Positions 18,374-26,655 are shown, counted from the stretch's first letter. The stretch is 64,000 nucleotides of DNA from Deltaproteobacteria bacterium (GCA_016178705.1 JACOST010000030.1:186001-250000), one strand, 5' to 3'. The notes: generated by a model not told the origin, from the letters alone. Program-made: numbers and translations.

Positions 18374-18744
18374 CGTAAAACCTTGCCGGACGATCGCAGC
18401 GCGGCGCGCGCTTGCGCGGGTGAAAACGCGTCGGTCGGCGCGATGCCGGGCAACGCATCGGGATAGCGTGTCGACACGTAGTACTGATCGAGTTGACCGC
18501 CCAGATCCAACAACTCGGGCGTCACCTGGGCGCGCGCGTTCAGTCGTCGCAGCAGCGCGTGGATCGAGTGGCCGATCACCGTTCGCGCGCCGAGATGGTA
18601 ATGGACCGCCTTGGTAGCCTTCTCCGCGACTTGCTGCGCGATGAAACAACACTGCGCGTGGAAGTGCCCCGTCAGCGCCGCCCGCGCGAACCGGTAATCG
18701 TCGGCCGCTTGCCGCAGCCACAGTTGAGCATCGGTCTGTCGCAC
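18340..18744 (-). CDS. HEPN-domain protein, toxin of a HEPN-MNT pair
   Basis: 134 residues, all-helical, beginning with a GTG codon at 18744. It contains the HEPN core WLRQAADDYRFARAAL, FIAQQVAEKATKAV and the R-x4-H ribonuclease motif in RTVIGHSI. HEPN toxins of this layout cleave RNA unless blocked by the MNT partner encoded immediately downstream. The catalytic Arg and His are present, so the toxin should be active. It sits beside interspersed repeats and about 1.3 kb from a second toxin-antitoxin pair. Confidence 0.8.
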   Translation of the reverse strand: MRQTDAQLWLRQAADDYRFARAALTGHFHAQCCFIAQQVAEKATKAVHYHLGARTVIGHSIHALLRRLNARAQVTPELLDLGGQLDQYYVSTRYPDALPGIAPTDAFSPAQARAALRSSGKVLRWAQQQLRRHV

Positions 18745-18824
18745 ACGCCGCGTATAGCAGAGACGGCGGCGAGCGGGCTACCGCACAGTCGTTTTCGCTC
18801 GACCGGATCGGAGCGGATCGCGAT

Positions 18825-19700
18825 CTAGCCCGAACAGTTGTTGAGGGCGGCGTTGACCGCCTGCACGAGACAATCGACCGTCACCTGCTGGTTACCGTTG
18901 CAGTCGAACTGCGGGCACTGGTCGAGGGCGAGGTTGCCGAGCGCGATGTTCACGCCCTTCACGAGTTCGTCGATTGTCACCGTGTCGCCGCCGTCACAGT
19001 CGCCAGCGCACGGGATCGGCGTGGCTGTTTCAGTCGGGTTAGATGTCTGCGTTGCTGTGGGCGAGAGCGTCGGAGGGGCTGTTGCTACGTCCGTGGGTGT
19101 TTGCGTCGCTGTTGCGGTGGACGTCGGTGTAGTTGGCGTCGCCGTGTAAGTCGGCGTGCTCGTCGCAGATGGCGTCGGTACCGTCGAGGGTGGTCCCTCA
19201 AGAAGGGTCGCGATCGCGTAGCTCCCGCTATACTTGTCCAGCCAAGCGATGCCCTCATCGCGTTGTTCGAAAAATTGGAGACTCACGAGCGTGAAGGGAC
19301 CATATGTGCCGCCAGAAGGAAGCTGTCGCCGGTCGAAGAAGAGGCTGACGGTCGACGTCCCCTCGGGCAGAGCCTGCAACGGCGCCGAGGCGCTCAGGCG
19401 GACCTCCTGTGCCTCATCCGCGATCTCGCCCGAGATATGATAATTCCCCGCCGTCTCCACGGTCACCCAAAACTGCAAGCGGATGAAGTCCGGTTCTCCG
19501 TCTCCATCGGTATCTGGAGCCTCGTCGGTCAGATCGCCCGCGATTCTTCCCAGTCCGGAAGCAATAGAGAAGGTGCCATTGGCGACACGGCGGAACAGTT
19601 GCCCCGTGGCGTCCGCTCCATTGGCCGTGAAGACGACCTTGTAGTCTCCCGCTTGGCTGGTCTCCAGAAAGTGGTTGGCATAGACGCCATCGTTTGCGGC
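18825..19700 (-). pseudogene. secreted dockerin-like protein, N-terminus lost
   Basis: About 290 coherent residues: a beta-rich region (NHFLETSQAGDYKVVFTANG onward), a Thr/Pro linker, and a C-terminal pair of EF-hand-like loops (GDCDG...VTIDEL and FDCNG...VTVDCL). No signal peptide or proper start is visible. The open frame simply continues upstream through repeat sequence (19700-20087) that reads as Arg/Cys-rich nonsense. The second EF loop has Cys where the paralogue at 28444-30312 has the terminal Glu. Most likely a gene whose 5' end was replaced by interspersed repeats. It could still be expressed from an upstream frame, but export would fail. Confidence 0.55.
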
Positions 19701-19766
19701 GCCATCTCCGTGCGCGCACAGAGCGCACAGAGAGAACCCTGAACATCCATCCGAAGAAAAGGATCC

Positions 19767-19867
19767 AACGCAAAGTCGCCACGGCGCAAAGCCGCAAGGG
19801 TGCAGAGAAGGGGGATGCTCTTCACAGCCCCTCGCTTTGCGGCTTCGCGTCTTTGCGACTTTGCGTT
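19767..19867. repeat. large inverted repeat of the GCAAAG family
   Basis: The outer arms are AACGCAAAGTCGC (19767-19779) and its exact complement (19855-19867). Inner arms built of GCGCAAAGCCGCAAG-like units pair imperfectly, leaving a loop of roughly 35 nt. It lies immediately beyond the broken 5' end of the dockerin-like gene. Confidence 0.8.
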
Positions 19868-19898
19868 GAGTATTTCCGCATTGGGCTTCACGGCCGAC

Positions 19899-19936
19899 GC
19901 CCCCACTCGGTGTCCTCTGTGCCTTCGGTGGTTGGT
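19899..19936. repeat. interspersed repeat, second CACTCGGTGTCC copy
   Basis: CCCCCACTCGGTGTCCTCTG, then TGCCTTCGGTGGTTGG. It matches the element at 17993-18030 apart from a few substitutions and one inserted base. Confidence 0.7.
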
Positions 19937-20005
19937 GTCCATCCGGTCTCGATCCGAGTGTTGGAGGGATTGACAACACCACTCGTTGTCGCCATCGTCT
20001 CGAAC

Positions 20006-20302
20006 ATGAGCGCCACGGCACTGATTCGCCGTCGGGTCGTGGTGGCTTCAGATGCGTTCGTCGAAGTGGTGATATGGCGCGTGGCACCGCCGGTCCGACC
20101 CTCGGTCCATGCCTTCAAGTATCGGCTGGCCTACGTCGTGGCCGGCCAGTGTGTGGTGCGCTACGATAACGAGCGCGGCAAAGGCGATCACCGACACGTC
20201 GGCACGGTGACGACGCCGTACGTCTTCTCAACACCGGATCAACTCATGGTCGATTTCAACGCCGACATTGCGAGGTGCGATGATGAGCACGGTCGTTCTT
20301 GA
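20006..20302 (+). CDS. TumE-like toxin (DUF6516)
   Basis: 98 residues with the DUF6516/TumE pattern: a first strand of RRRVVVASDAFVEVVIWRV type, HAFKYRLAYVVAGQCVVRYD, then NERGKGDHRHVG and PYVFSTPDQLMVDF. Known family context: the toxin of a two-gene module whose partner is a small helix-turn-helix protein, exactly as found here with a 20-nt overlap. The ATG at 20006 was chosen because homology begins a few residues later; no Shine-Dalgarno is visible. Family assignment is from memory of the annotation 'toxin-antitoxin system TumE family'. Confidence 0.7.
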   Translation: MSATALIRRRVVVASDAFVEVVIWRVAPPVRPSVHAFKYRLAYVVAGQCVVRYDNERGKGDHRHVGTVTTPYVFSTPDQLMVDFNADIARCDDEHGRS

Positions 20303-20630
20303 AGTACGCTCCCTGCCCGAGACGCTGCATGATGCGTCGCGGGCAATGAAGACCGGCCGGGGCGACGGCGAGGTCCGCATTGCCTTCGCCACGCCCGAGT
20401 TGCTGTGGCAGGTGCTGAGCGCAAAACGGTGGGAGCTGCTCAAAGCTCTTTGTGGCGCTGGGCGGGTGTCGATTCGCGAAGCCGCGCGGCGCGTCGAGCG
20501 CGATGTGAAGGCCGTGCATGCCGATGTGAAGGCGCTTCTGCACGCCGGCCTACTGAGTCGCACCGCGGACGGTCGCATCGAGTTCCCGTTCCAGGCAGTC
20601 AAGGTCGATTTCGTGCTGAAGGCCGCGTAG
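20283..20630 (+). CDS. TumA-like HTH antitoxin / regulator
   Basis: About 115 residues with a MarR/ArsR-like winged helix: LLWQVLSAKRWELLKALCGAG, then VSIREAARRVERDVKAVHADVKAL as the recognition half and LLSRTADGRIEFPF as the wing. Overlaps the toxin gene, as in known TumE/TumA-type modules, and probably represses the operon. ATG 20283 was preferred to ATG 20280 because GAGGTG lies 5 nt upstream of it rather than 2. Confidence 0.7.
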   Translation: MSTVVLEVRSLPETLHDASRAMKTGRGDGEVRIAFATPELLWQVLSAKRWELLKALCGAGRVSIREAARRVERDVKAVHADVKALLHAGLLSRTADGRIEFPFQAVKVDFVLKAA

Positions 20631-20729
20631 CCTTCTACGAAGTCGATGAGTGAACAAGGCTTGAGCACCACAAAGAACACCGAGCGGACTGATGGGCGCG
20701 GCCGCACCCGCAACGCGTCGACGATCCGA

Positions 20730-22478
20730 TCAACGTTTGCGGGCGGTGGACTTCGCCGCGCGCCGTCCATTTTTCAGACTCGCTAGGAACTTGTCGACCG
20801 GCAGCGTGTTGACCACGTCCTTCTTCTCCGCCCAACCGCGGCGGGCGGTGGCGATGCCGTAGTCGATGTAGGCGAGGTGGTTCACGCTGTGGGCGTCTGA
20901 GTCGATCACCAGCTTGACGCCCGCGGCGATCGCTTTGCGGACGTGCTCGTCTTTGAGATCGAGGCGTTCGGGGAAAGCATCGATCTCGAGGATGGTGCCG
21001 GTGCGCTTGGCCGCCGCGATTATGGCGTCGATGTCGACGTCGTACGCTTCACGCTTGTTGATGACGCGGCCGGTGGGATGGAACAGGATGTCGGCGTGCG
21101 GGCTCTCCATCGCGCGGATGATGCGGCGGGTCATCTCGGCACGCGGGAGATTGAAGTGCGAGTGCACCGCCACACCGACCACGTCGAGTTCGGCGAGCAC
21201 GTCGTCGTCGATATCGAGCGTCCCGTCCTTGTTGATGTTGACCTCGGCACCGCTGAGCAGCGTGAATCCCTTCAGGTGTTTGCGCAGCGCCCGGATAGCT
21301 TTGATCTGCTCGCGCAACTTAGCCTCGTCGGCGCCCATCATCGCCAGGCTCTTGGTGTGATCGGTGATCGCCATGTATTCGCGGCCGAGGCGGCGCGCTT
21401 CCTTCACCATCTCCTCGATCGAGTTGGCGCCATCCGTCCATGTCGTTTGGGTTTGCAGATCGCCGCGCACCTCGCCGTATTGAATCAGGCGCGGCAGTCG
21501 ACCTTCGCGCGCGGCGTCGATCTCGCCCGCGTCCTCGCGCAGCTCGGGCTCGATGTAGGGCAGGCCGAGGATGTCGTAAACATCCTCCTCGGTCTTGCCG
21601 GCGATCTGTTTCTCGCCGCGAAAGACGCCGTACTCGTTGAGCTTGAGACCACGCTCGATCGCGATCTTCCGGAGCGTGACGTTGTGGGCCTTGCTACCGG
21701 TGAAGTAGTTGAGCGCCGCGCCGAAACTCTTCGACGGCACCACCCGCAGATCGACTTGCAATCCGGTTTCGAGTCGCACACTCGACTTCGTCGAGCCCTG
21801 GCCGAGCACGCGCGTGACTTCGCGCATGCCGATGAAGAACTCCATCACCCGTTCGGGCTGATTCGACACCACCAGCACATCACCGTCACCGACGGTCTCG
21901 CGGCGACGGCGCACCGAGCCGGCGATCGCGACCTGCTGCACACCGGCGATGGTGCCGAGCCGCGCCTGGATGTCTTCAAGCAATGGCAGCACGGTACCGA
22001 GCGGCTGGCGTCCGGTGTGGCCGCGGAGAAACTCGATGCCCTTGAGAATCTTCTGCTCGCTCTTTTCACCGAAGTGCGACAGCGTGCGAATCTGCCCGGC
22101 GCGCGCGGCGCGTTCGAGATCGTCGACCGTGCGAATGCGCAGCGCGTCGTACAACGCCTTGACGTGCTTCGGGCCGATGCCTTCGATCGCGGTGAGCTCA
22201 GAGATGTCGGCCGGCACCTTCGCGTGCAGATCGTCGTAGTACTTGAGCTTGCCGGTGGTCAGCAGCTCTTCGATCTTCTCGCCGATGCCGCGACCGACGC
22301 CGGGAATTTCTCCCAGCGCCTTCAGTCCACCCTTCGCGTAGCTATCGGCGAGCGGCTCATCGAGGGCGTCGATCGTATACGCGACCTTTTCGTACGCCCG
22401 CGGTTTGAACGGCACGCCTTCCATGTCGAGCAGCGCCGCGATCTCACGCATGACTTTTGCCACGGCCGCGTTGGTCAT
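20730..22478 (-). CDS. polX: DNA polymerase/3'-5' exonuclease PolX
   Basis: 582 residues, the typical bacterial PolX length. An N-terminal helix-hairpin-helix region (PGVGRGIGEKIEELL, IEGIGPKHVKALY) is followed by the Pol-beta-type nucleotidyltransferase core with GSVRRRRETVGDGDVLVV (metal-binding D-x-D), then a C-terminal PHP domain with ITDHTKSLAMMG, GAEVNINKDG and DSDAH. Role: gap-filling synthesis with exonuclease activity in base-excision-type repair. All catalytic motifs appear intact. The start codon abuts a 14-bp tandem repeat, and TAGACT lies 6 nt before ATG, so this gene may also be leaderless. Confidence 0.93.
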   Translation of the reverse strand: MTNAAVAKVMREIAALLDMEGVPFKPRAYEKVAYTIDALDEPLADSYAKGGLKALGEIPGVGRGIGEKIEELLTTGKLKYYDDLHAKVPADISELTAIEGIGPKHVKALYDALRIRTVDDLERAARAGQIRTLSHFGEKSEQKILKGIEFLRGHTGRQPLGTVLPLLEDIQARLGTIAGVQQVAIAGSVRRRRETVGDGDVLVVSNQPERVMEFFIGMREVTRVLGQGSTKSSVRLETGLQVDLRVVPSKSFGAALNYFTGSKAHNVTLRKIAIERGLKLNEYGVFRGEKQIAGKTEEDVYDILGLPYIEPELREDAGEIDAAREGRLPRLIQYGEVRGDLQTQTTWTDGANSIEEMVKEARRLGREYMAITDHTKSLAMMGADEAKLREQIKAIRALRKHLKGFTLLSGAEVNINKDGTLDIDDDVLAELDVVGVAVHSHFNLPRAEMTRRIIRAMESPHADILFHPTGRVINKREAYDVDIDAIIAAAKRTGTILEIDAFPERLDLKDEHVRKAIAAGVKLVIDSDAHSVNHLAYIDYGIATARRGWAEKKDVVNTLPVDKFLASLKNGRRAAKSTARKR

Positions 22479-22481
22479 GAT

Positions 22482-22516
22482 GAAAGTCTACAGTCGAAAG
22501 TCCACAGTTGAAAGTC
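22482..22516. repeat. 14-bp tandem repeat, 2.5 copies
   Basis: GAAAGTCTACAGTC, GAAAGTCCACAGTT, then a partial GAAAGTC. It lies directly upstream of the polX start codon and would form part of its promoter. Confidence 0.75.
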
Positions 22517-22672
22517 AGGCGTTCGCCTTGACAGAAATCAGTCGCGTGCCCTATGGCCAGGGGACCTAGCGAGTGTTGCTCGCGACGGTGCCGGCGCAGA
22601 CGAAGTGGCTGGGGGGGGAGGCTCGGTGGGTGAAGCAGCGCTGGAGACCGGTGGTTGCCACGGAGGGCCATC

Positions 22673-23295
22673 ATGGAAGTTTCTGAATTCAGCTTCAGAC
22701 TCTTGGTTCTCTTCCTTCCAGGAATCATGTGTCTCATTCTCATCGACCCGCTCATTGCCCATCGAGACTGGCACGCCCCGGAGCATTTTGTGTACGCGTT
22801 TGTGCTGGGATTTCTCTGCTACGTTCTCGCATTCCACTCTTGGCCGTTGTCCAGTGGACGTGGCCACCCCGGCTTTCGTTCTTTTCGTCGATTTCGGATT
22901 CCCGCGCGATACCCTATTCCGAGCCACTCTTGGTGACGCTGCTGGCCTCGCCCATTCTCGCGCTGGTTGTATCGCTCGCGGTCAATCGGAGATGGCTCTA
23001 CCGGCTCGCGGGATCCATCGGTGTGAGCGAGCGCGACTCTGAAGATGTCTGGAGCTCGGTCTTCGGATCCAGTATCCGATGGGCAACGATTCGAGACCTG
23101 GAGCACGATTTGGTCTATGATGGACGGGTGGAACGCTACTCGGACTTTCTTGACGGCAATGAGCTGCTCTTGCGCGACGCCAGGGCGTACCGGAACTCGA
23201 CTGGGGAAGAGCTGTATAAGGTCGACGCGGTGTATCTCGCTCGTGCCAAGGACAACGTTACGATCGAGTTCCGCGGCGCAGAACTGGAAGATTAG
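22673..23295 (+). pseudogene. DUF6338-like membrane protein, frameshifted
   Basis: The 5' part encodes two hydrophobic helices (RLLVLFLPGIMCLILIDPLI, FVYAFVLGFLCYVLAF). The 3' part, in another frame, gives a third helix (LLASPILALVVSLAV) and a soluble C-terminus ending NVTIEFRGAELED that fits DUF6338. The frames meet at a four-C tract (22867-22870); one additional C would restore a single protein of about 207 residues. GGAGGG precedes the ATG at 22673 with good spacing. Either a genuine recent frameshift or a sequencing or assembly error in a homopolymer. Confidence 0.65.
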
Positions 23296-23465
23296 TTGGA
23301 GGACAAGACATCATGGCTAAGCCCATATCTCGAGAGACCGTGGAAAAGGGGGGAAAGAACCCGGCCCCTTCAACTCCAAGACCTCAGCCGCCAGCCCCTC
23401 AAAGGCCCGCAACTGCACCCGTCTCCTCGCCACCACCGTCTCGGTGATGGTCAAGCCGCACCCCG

Positions 23466-24425
23466 TCAGCCAAGATACTCCACCACCACTTTGATCTGAT
23501 TCGTCGGCTTGCCGAGTTCGTGCAGCGCGTCGGGGATCTCGTGCTGGCGGATGCGGTGCGAGACGAAACGCTCGGCTGGCAGTGCGCCGCTGTGCAGCGC
23601 CGCGACGACTTCTTCGACTTCCTCCTTCACGGTGCCGATTGGAAAAACGAGATCGGTTTCCTTCAGACACAGCGACACCGGGCGGATGGTCAGTTCGCTC
23701 ATCGTGATACCGGCAAGCACAACGACGCTGCCGCGACCGCCAGGCAATCGGATGGCATCCTCCATCACATCGGGGCGGCCGACTGCTTCGAAGACGACCT
23801 CGGGGCGGCCGCCCAGGGCGGCCGCAATCGCCGCGCTCAGGTCGCGCTCTGCGCTCGGATTGATCACCGCATTGGCGCCCAACTCGCGCGCCAACTGTGC
23901 GCGCGCCGGCGCCGGTTCGCTCACCACGATGCGCCCGGCACCGAGTCGGCGCGCCCAATACAGAATCGACAGACCGATCTGACCAGCGCCCAAAATGGCA
24001 ACGCGCTGCCCCGGCTGCAATCGGCTACGCCGAACGAAGTGGAGGCCGTTGCCGATCGGCTCGCCGATCACCGCGTCGCGGCTCGGCACCGATTCGGGCA
24101 CGCGCACCAGCGCGCTAGCCGCGATGGTGATCCACTCGCTGAAACCGCCGCGCTGGTCGGACATGCCGAGCGCGTCACCGATCGGAATCGCGCGATCGCC
24201 GGGACGCCATTCGGTCACCCCCGCTCCGCAGGACTCGACTTCGGCGATCACTTCGTGGCCGAGGATCGTCCCCGGCACCGAGATCTGCGACAGCACTTTG
24301 TCCGAGCCGCAAATGCCGCAGGCGTGCACGCGCATCCGCACCTGGCCGGGGCCTGGCTCCGGTACCTCGACTTCGCGCAGGTCGAACTGACCGGGCGCAA
24401 TCAACACTTGAGCGCGGCTCTTCAT
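23466..24425 (-). CDS. zinc-type (MDR) alcohol dehydrogenase family protein
   Basis: 319 residues. GroES-like N-terminus with catalytic-zinc residues in CGICGSD and GHEVIAEV, and a Rossmann domain with VAILGAGQIGLSILYWARRLGA. The four-cysteine structural-zinc lobe of classical alcohol dehydrogenases is absent and the protein is short for the family (usually about 340-350), so it belongs to a compact MDR subgroup. The start overlaps the stop of the aminotransferase gene by ATGA, implying a shared pathway: oxidation or reduction of an alcohol or sugar linked to the aminotransferase substrate. The substrate is unknown. Confidence 0.8.
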   Translation of the reverse strand: MKSRAQVLIAPGQFDLREVEVPEPGPGQVRMRVHACGICGSDKVLSQISVPGTILGHEVIAEVESCGAGVTEWRPGDRAIPIGDALGMSDQRGGFSEWITIAASALVRVPESVPSRDAVIGEPIGNGLHFVRRSRLQPGQRVAILGAGQIGLSILYWARRLGAGRIVVSEPAPARAQLARELGANAVINPSAERDLSAAIAAALGGRPEVVFEAVGRPDVMEDAIRLPGGRGSVVVLAGITMSELTIRPVSLCLKETDLVFPIGTVKEEVEEVVAALHSGALPAERFVSHRIRQHEIPDALHELGKPTNQIKVVVEYLG

Positions 24426-25615
24426 TGTTGGTTCACTCCTGGTTGACTCACTCCTCCGTCGAGCACCGCGAGCACGCGGTCGATGTCGTCGCGGGTGTTG
24501 TAAAAATGCACGCCCATATGAATGCAGCCTTCGCGGGCGTTGATAGTGATGCGCTGGCTATGCATCGCCGCGACCAATTGGGTCGCCGGTGGACCGCCGG
24601 CTGGTGGCGCAAAGAGTACGATGCCGGACCACTCGCCGGCGCCGCGTGGACTCTCGACGCGACAACCCCGACGCGTGACCTCATGCACGAGATAGTCAGT
24701 CAGCTCGCCAATGCGCGCTTCGATGCGCTCGATGCCGATCTCTTCGATCAGCTTCAACGATTCGTTGAGCGCGGCGATGCCAAGATAGTTGCGTGTGCCT
24801 TCCTCGAAGCGGCGCGCTTCATCCACGAGTGTGCGGTCGCACGGCGCGTCGGGATCGCCCGGATCGGCATCGACGACGAGGCTGCCGGTCGCGGTATGAC
24901 TCGCATCAAGCTGGGCGAGCAAGGCGCGGCGACAGTAGAAGATGCCGAGGCCTTGGACGCCGAGCAGCCACTTGTGCGTGCCGGCGGCGACGGAATCGAT
25001 ATCGGTAGCGCGTACGTCGAGCCGCAGCGCGCCGAGGCCTTGGATCGCATCGCAACACAGCAACCCGCCGCGGGCGTGGACAACCTCTGCGAGCGCGCGG
25101 AGATCCGCGCGGAAGCCGGAGTTGTATTGCACGAAGCTGACGGCGAGCAGGCGGGTCCGCGCTGACCACGCGTCTGCGACCAGCCGCGGCGTGATGCGCC
25201 GGTCGCGCTGCGGCAACAGGCGCGTCACCACGCCGCGCGCCGCTTGCCCCATCCACGGCAGCACGTTCGCCGGATACTCACCTTGCGCGACCAGCACCTC
25301 ATCGCCCGCCCGCCACGGCAAGCTGGAGGCCACCCACAACAGTCCTTCGGACGTGTTGCGAGAGAAGGCGACCTCTTCGGCATCGCATCCCAACAGCCGC
25401 GCCACGCGGCTGCGAGTTTCACTCACTACCGGCGCATTGCGGAAGATCGTCGAGACGATCGCCTTGCGCGTCAGGTCGTCGATGCGCTCGTGCAACGCCT
25501 GCGCCACCCGGTGCGACAAAAGCCCGAGCCCGTTGGTCGCAAAGTAGGCGTAGCGCTCAAGGGCGGGGAACTCCGCGCGCAGCCGCTGCACTTCGTCATC
25601 GCTCAGCATCGTCAT
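24422..25615 (-). CDS. class V (PLP) aminotransferase family protein
   Basis: 397 residues. PLP fold type I, class V: NTSEGLLWVASSLPW for phosphate binding, LLCCDAIQGLGALRLDV with the ring-stacking Asp, and AGTHKWLLGVQGLGIFYC with the Schiff-base lysine. It resembles the cysteine desulfurase/isopenicillin-N-epimerase-like branch, so the reaction (transamination, desulfuration or lyase) is open. GGAGG lies about 6 nt before the ATG at 25615. First gene of an operon with the MDR dehydrogenase. The long intergenic region behind it carries the promoter of the divergent cysteine-rich cassette. Confidence 0.8.
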   Translation of the reverse strand: MTMLSDDEVQRLRAEFPALERYAYFATNGLGLLSHRVAQALHERIDDLTRKAIVSTIFRNAPVVSETRSRVARLLGCDAEEVAFSRNTSEGLLWVASSLPWRAGDEVLVAQGEYPANVLPWMGQAARGVVTRLLPQRDRRITPRLVADAWSARTRLLAVSFVQYNSGFRADLRALAEVVHARGGLLCCDAIQGLGALRLDVRATDIDSVAAGTHKWLLGVQGLGIFYCRRALLAQLDASHTATGSLVVDADPGDPDAPCDRTLVDEARRFEEGTRNYLGIAALNESLKLIEEIGIERIEARIGELTDYLVHEVTRRGCRVESPRGAGEWSGIVLFAPPAGGPPATQLVAAMHSQRITINAREGCIHMGVHFYNTRDDIDRVLAVLDGGVSQPGVNQQ

Positions 25616-25729
25616 CGCCGCCTCCGTGAGAGACTTCGGGCATGGCTCTACCACAGAGCGCCCTGCCGGTTGAACCCTGATCCGGCACCAGACGGCTGCG
25701 CCTGGAGCGTGGTGCCGAAACATTCTGGC

Positions 25730-25765
25730 TTGACAAAGAATATGAAATGGGAATATATCCCATTT
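25730..25765 (+). promoter_or_regulatory. promoter with palindromic operator, cassette copy 1
   Basis: TTGACA at 25730-25735. An inverted repeat AAATGGGA (25745-25752) - ATATA - TCCCATTT (25758-25765) covers the -10 region (TATATC, 18-nt spacer). A similar block precedes the second cassette at 30402-30436. The position over the -10 suggests a repressor site. It is A/T-rich in an otherwise GC-rich region. Confidence 0.65.
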
Positions 25766-25866
25766 AGATGGAGAGATTGCCCACAGTATGTCGCGCCCCG
25801 CCCGCTGTGGCGGCTTACCTTGCTGGGTGCGAGTTTCCGACCGAACCAAAGAGAGGAGAATCGACC

Positions 25867-26520
25867 ATGACCAGAAAGCTTTTGATAGTCGGTGCGCTGT
25901 CGCTGCTGGGGTTCGCCCTGACCACGCCGGCTCGCGGACGAGTATTGGGTGCGCGGCCCGGGTGTGTGAGCGACTGCCGACACAGCGCGAACGTGTGCCG
26001 CCAAGCGGCCATCCATGATGCCCGCATGTGCGCCCAGGCGACCTGCAGCGTCGAGCTGCAAGCCGCGCACGACGCGTGCGCGGCGGATCCGACCTCCGAC
26101 GCGTGTCGCGCCGCGCAGGATGCCGTGCACACTTGCGTGCAACCCTGCCACGACGACTTGACGGCCGCGCTCGACGTGTGTCGCAGCGATGGACAGACCT
26201 GCGTCGCCAGTTGCCCGCACCCCGGCACCGTGGAGAGCAAGGACCCGCTGTGTGTTGGACAGTGCCGTACCGATTTTCAGGCGTGCCGGAGTACGGCGCG
26301 CAAAGACACGGAGGCCTGTCATCTGGCCTGTCAACCGCTGGTAGCAGCCGCGCGCACCGCTTGTGTTGCGGATCCGTCCTCCGATGCGTGCCACACGGCG
26401 CTCCAAGCCGCCGGACATTGCGAACGTTCGTGCGTGGAAGCGCATGAGCTCGCTTTGCACGCCTGCTTGCGCACCGCTTACGATTGCGTGGAGGCGTGCC
26501 CGAATAGCAGTCAACCGTAG
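25867..26520 (+). CDS. secreted 24-cysteine repeat protein (cassette copy 1)
   Basis: 217 residues. Sec signal peptide (MTRKLLIVGALSLLG...ARG), then two repeats of about 95 residues, each with twelve cysteines at spacing C-x3-C-x6-C-x10-C-x3/4-C-x10-C-x8-C-x9-C-x3-C-x10-C-x6-C-x3-C. The sequence between cysteines is Ala/Asp/Gln-rich and predicted helical. In an oxidising periplasm this suggests stacked disulfide-linked helical hairpins; in reduced form the C-x3-C pairs could bind metal, as in copper-storage four-helix bundles. No known family was recognised. GAGAGGAG precedes the ATG at 25867. First gene of a cassette with DUF6502- and DUF5666-like proteins. Confidence 0.8.
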   Translation: MTRKLLIVGALSLLGFALTTPARGRVLGARPGCVSDCRHSANVCRQAAIHDARMCAQATCSVELQAAHDACAADPTSDACRAAQDAVHTCVQPCHDDLTAALDVCRSDGQTCVASCPHPGTVESKDPLCVGQCRTDFQACRSTARKDTEACHLACQPLVAAARTACVADPSSDACHTALQAAGHCERSCVEAHELALHACLRTAYDCVEACPNSSQP

Positions 26521-26556
26521 CTGAGCCACGCCCGCCCCCCCGGGCGAGGTTCCCAC

Positions 26557-26616
26557 CCCCGCCGAACGGTGCGACGCGCGTGCCGAGTTGCCGTTCGGCG
26601 GGGTGAAATGCCATAG
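26557..26616 (+). promoter_or_regulatory. intercistronic hairpin plus GGTGAAATGNCATAGGA box (copy 1)
   Basis: A perfect 13-bp stem: CCCCGCCGAACGG (26557-26569) pairs with 26591-26603 around a 21-nt loop ending CCGAGTTG. It is followed at once by GGTGAAATGCCATAGGA. Copy 2 has the same layout with compensatory stem changes (GAAC/GTTC becomes GGGC/GCCC). No U-run follows, so a plain Rho-independent terminator is unlikely; an RNA structure controlling the DUF6502 gene 40 nt downstream is inferred. Confidence 0.65.
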
Positions 26617-26655
26617 GAAGTGCACAACGCCATTCCTCTGTACGACCCAGCGCTC

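Noticed and set aside
19694-20005. N-terminal extension of the TumE-like protein
   Set aside because: It is translated from the GCAAAG inverted repeat and the CACTCGG repeat; family similarity starts after ATG 20006.
22855-22875. Programmed -1 frameshift in the DUF6338-like gene
   Set aside because: There is no X-XXY-YYZ slippery heptamer or downstream pseudoknot that I can see; a simple one-base loss in a C tract explains it better.
23296-23465. Possible short gene on the minus strand (reads ...LTITETVVARRRVQLRAF...)
   Set aside because: No start codon with a ribosome-binding site and no recognised family; left as unassigned intergenic sequence.
25867-26520. Direct assignment of the 24-Cys protein to the copper-storage protein family
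   Set aside because: Only the C-x3-C theme is shared; spacing, length and repeat structure differ, so it is kept as a hypothesis.
26557-26603. Rho-independent terminator of the cysteine-rich gene
   Set aside because: A strong stem is present but no U-run follows, and a conserved box continues directly after it in both copies, so it was called a regulatory hairpin instead.
26620-26655. GTG 26620 as the start of the first DUF6502 gene
   Set aside because: The extra 12 residues have no counterpart in copy 2, where upstream stops force the ATG equivalent to 26656.
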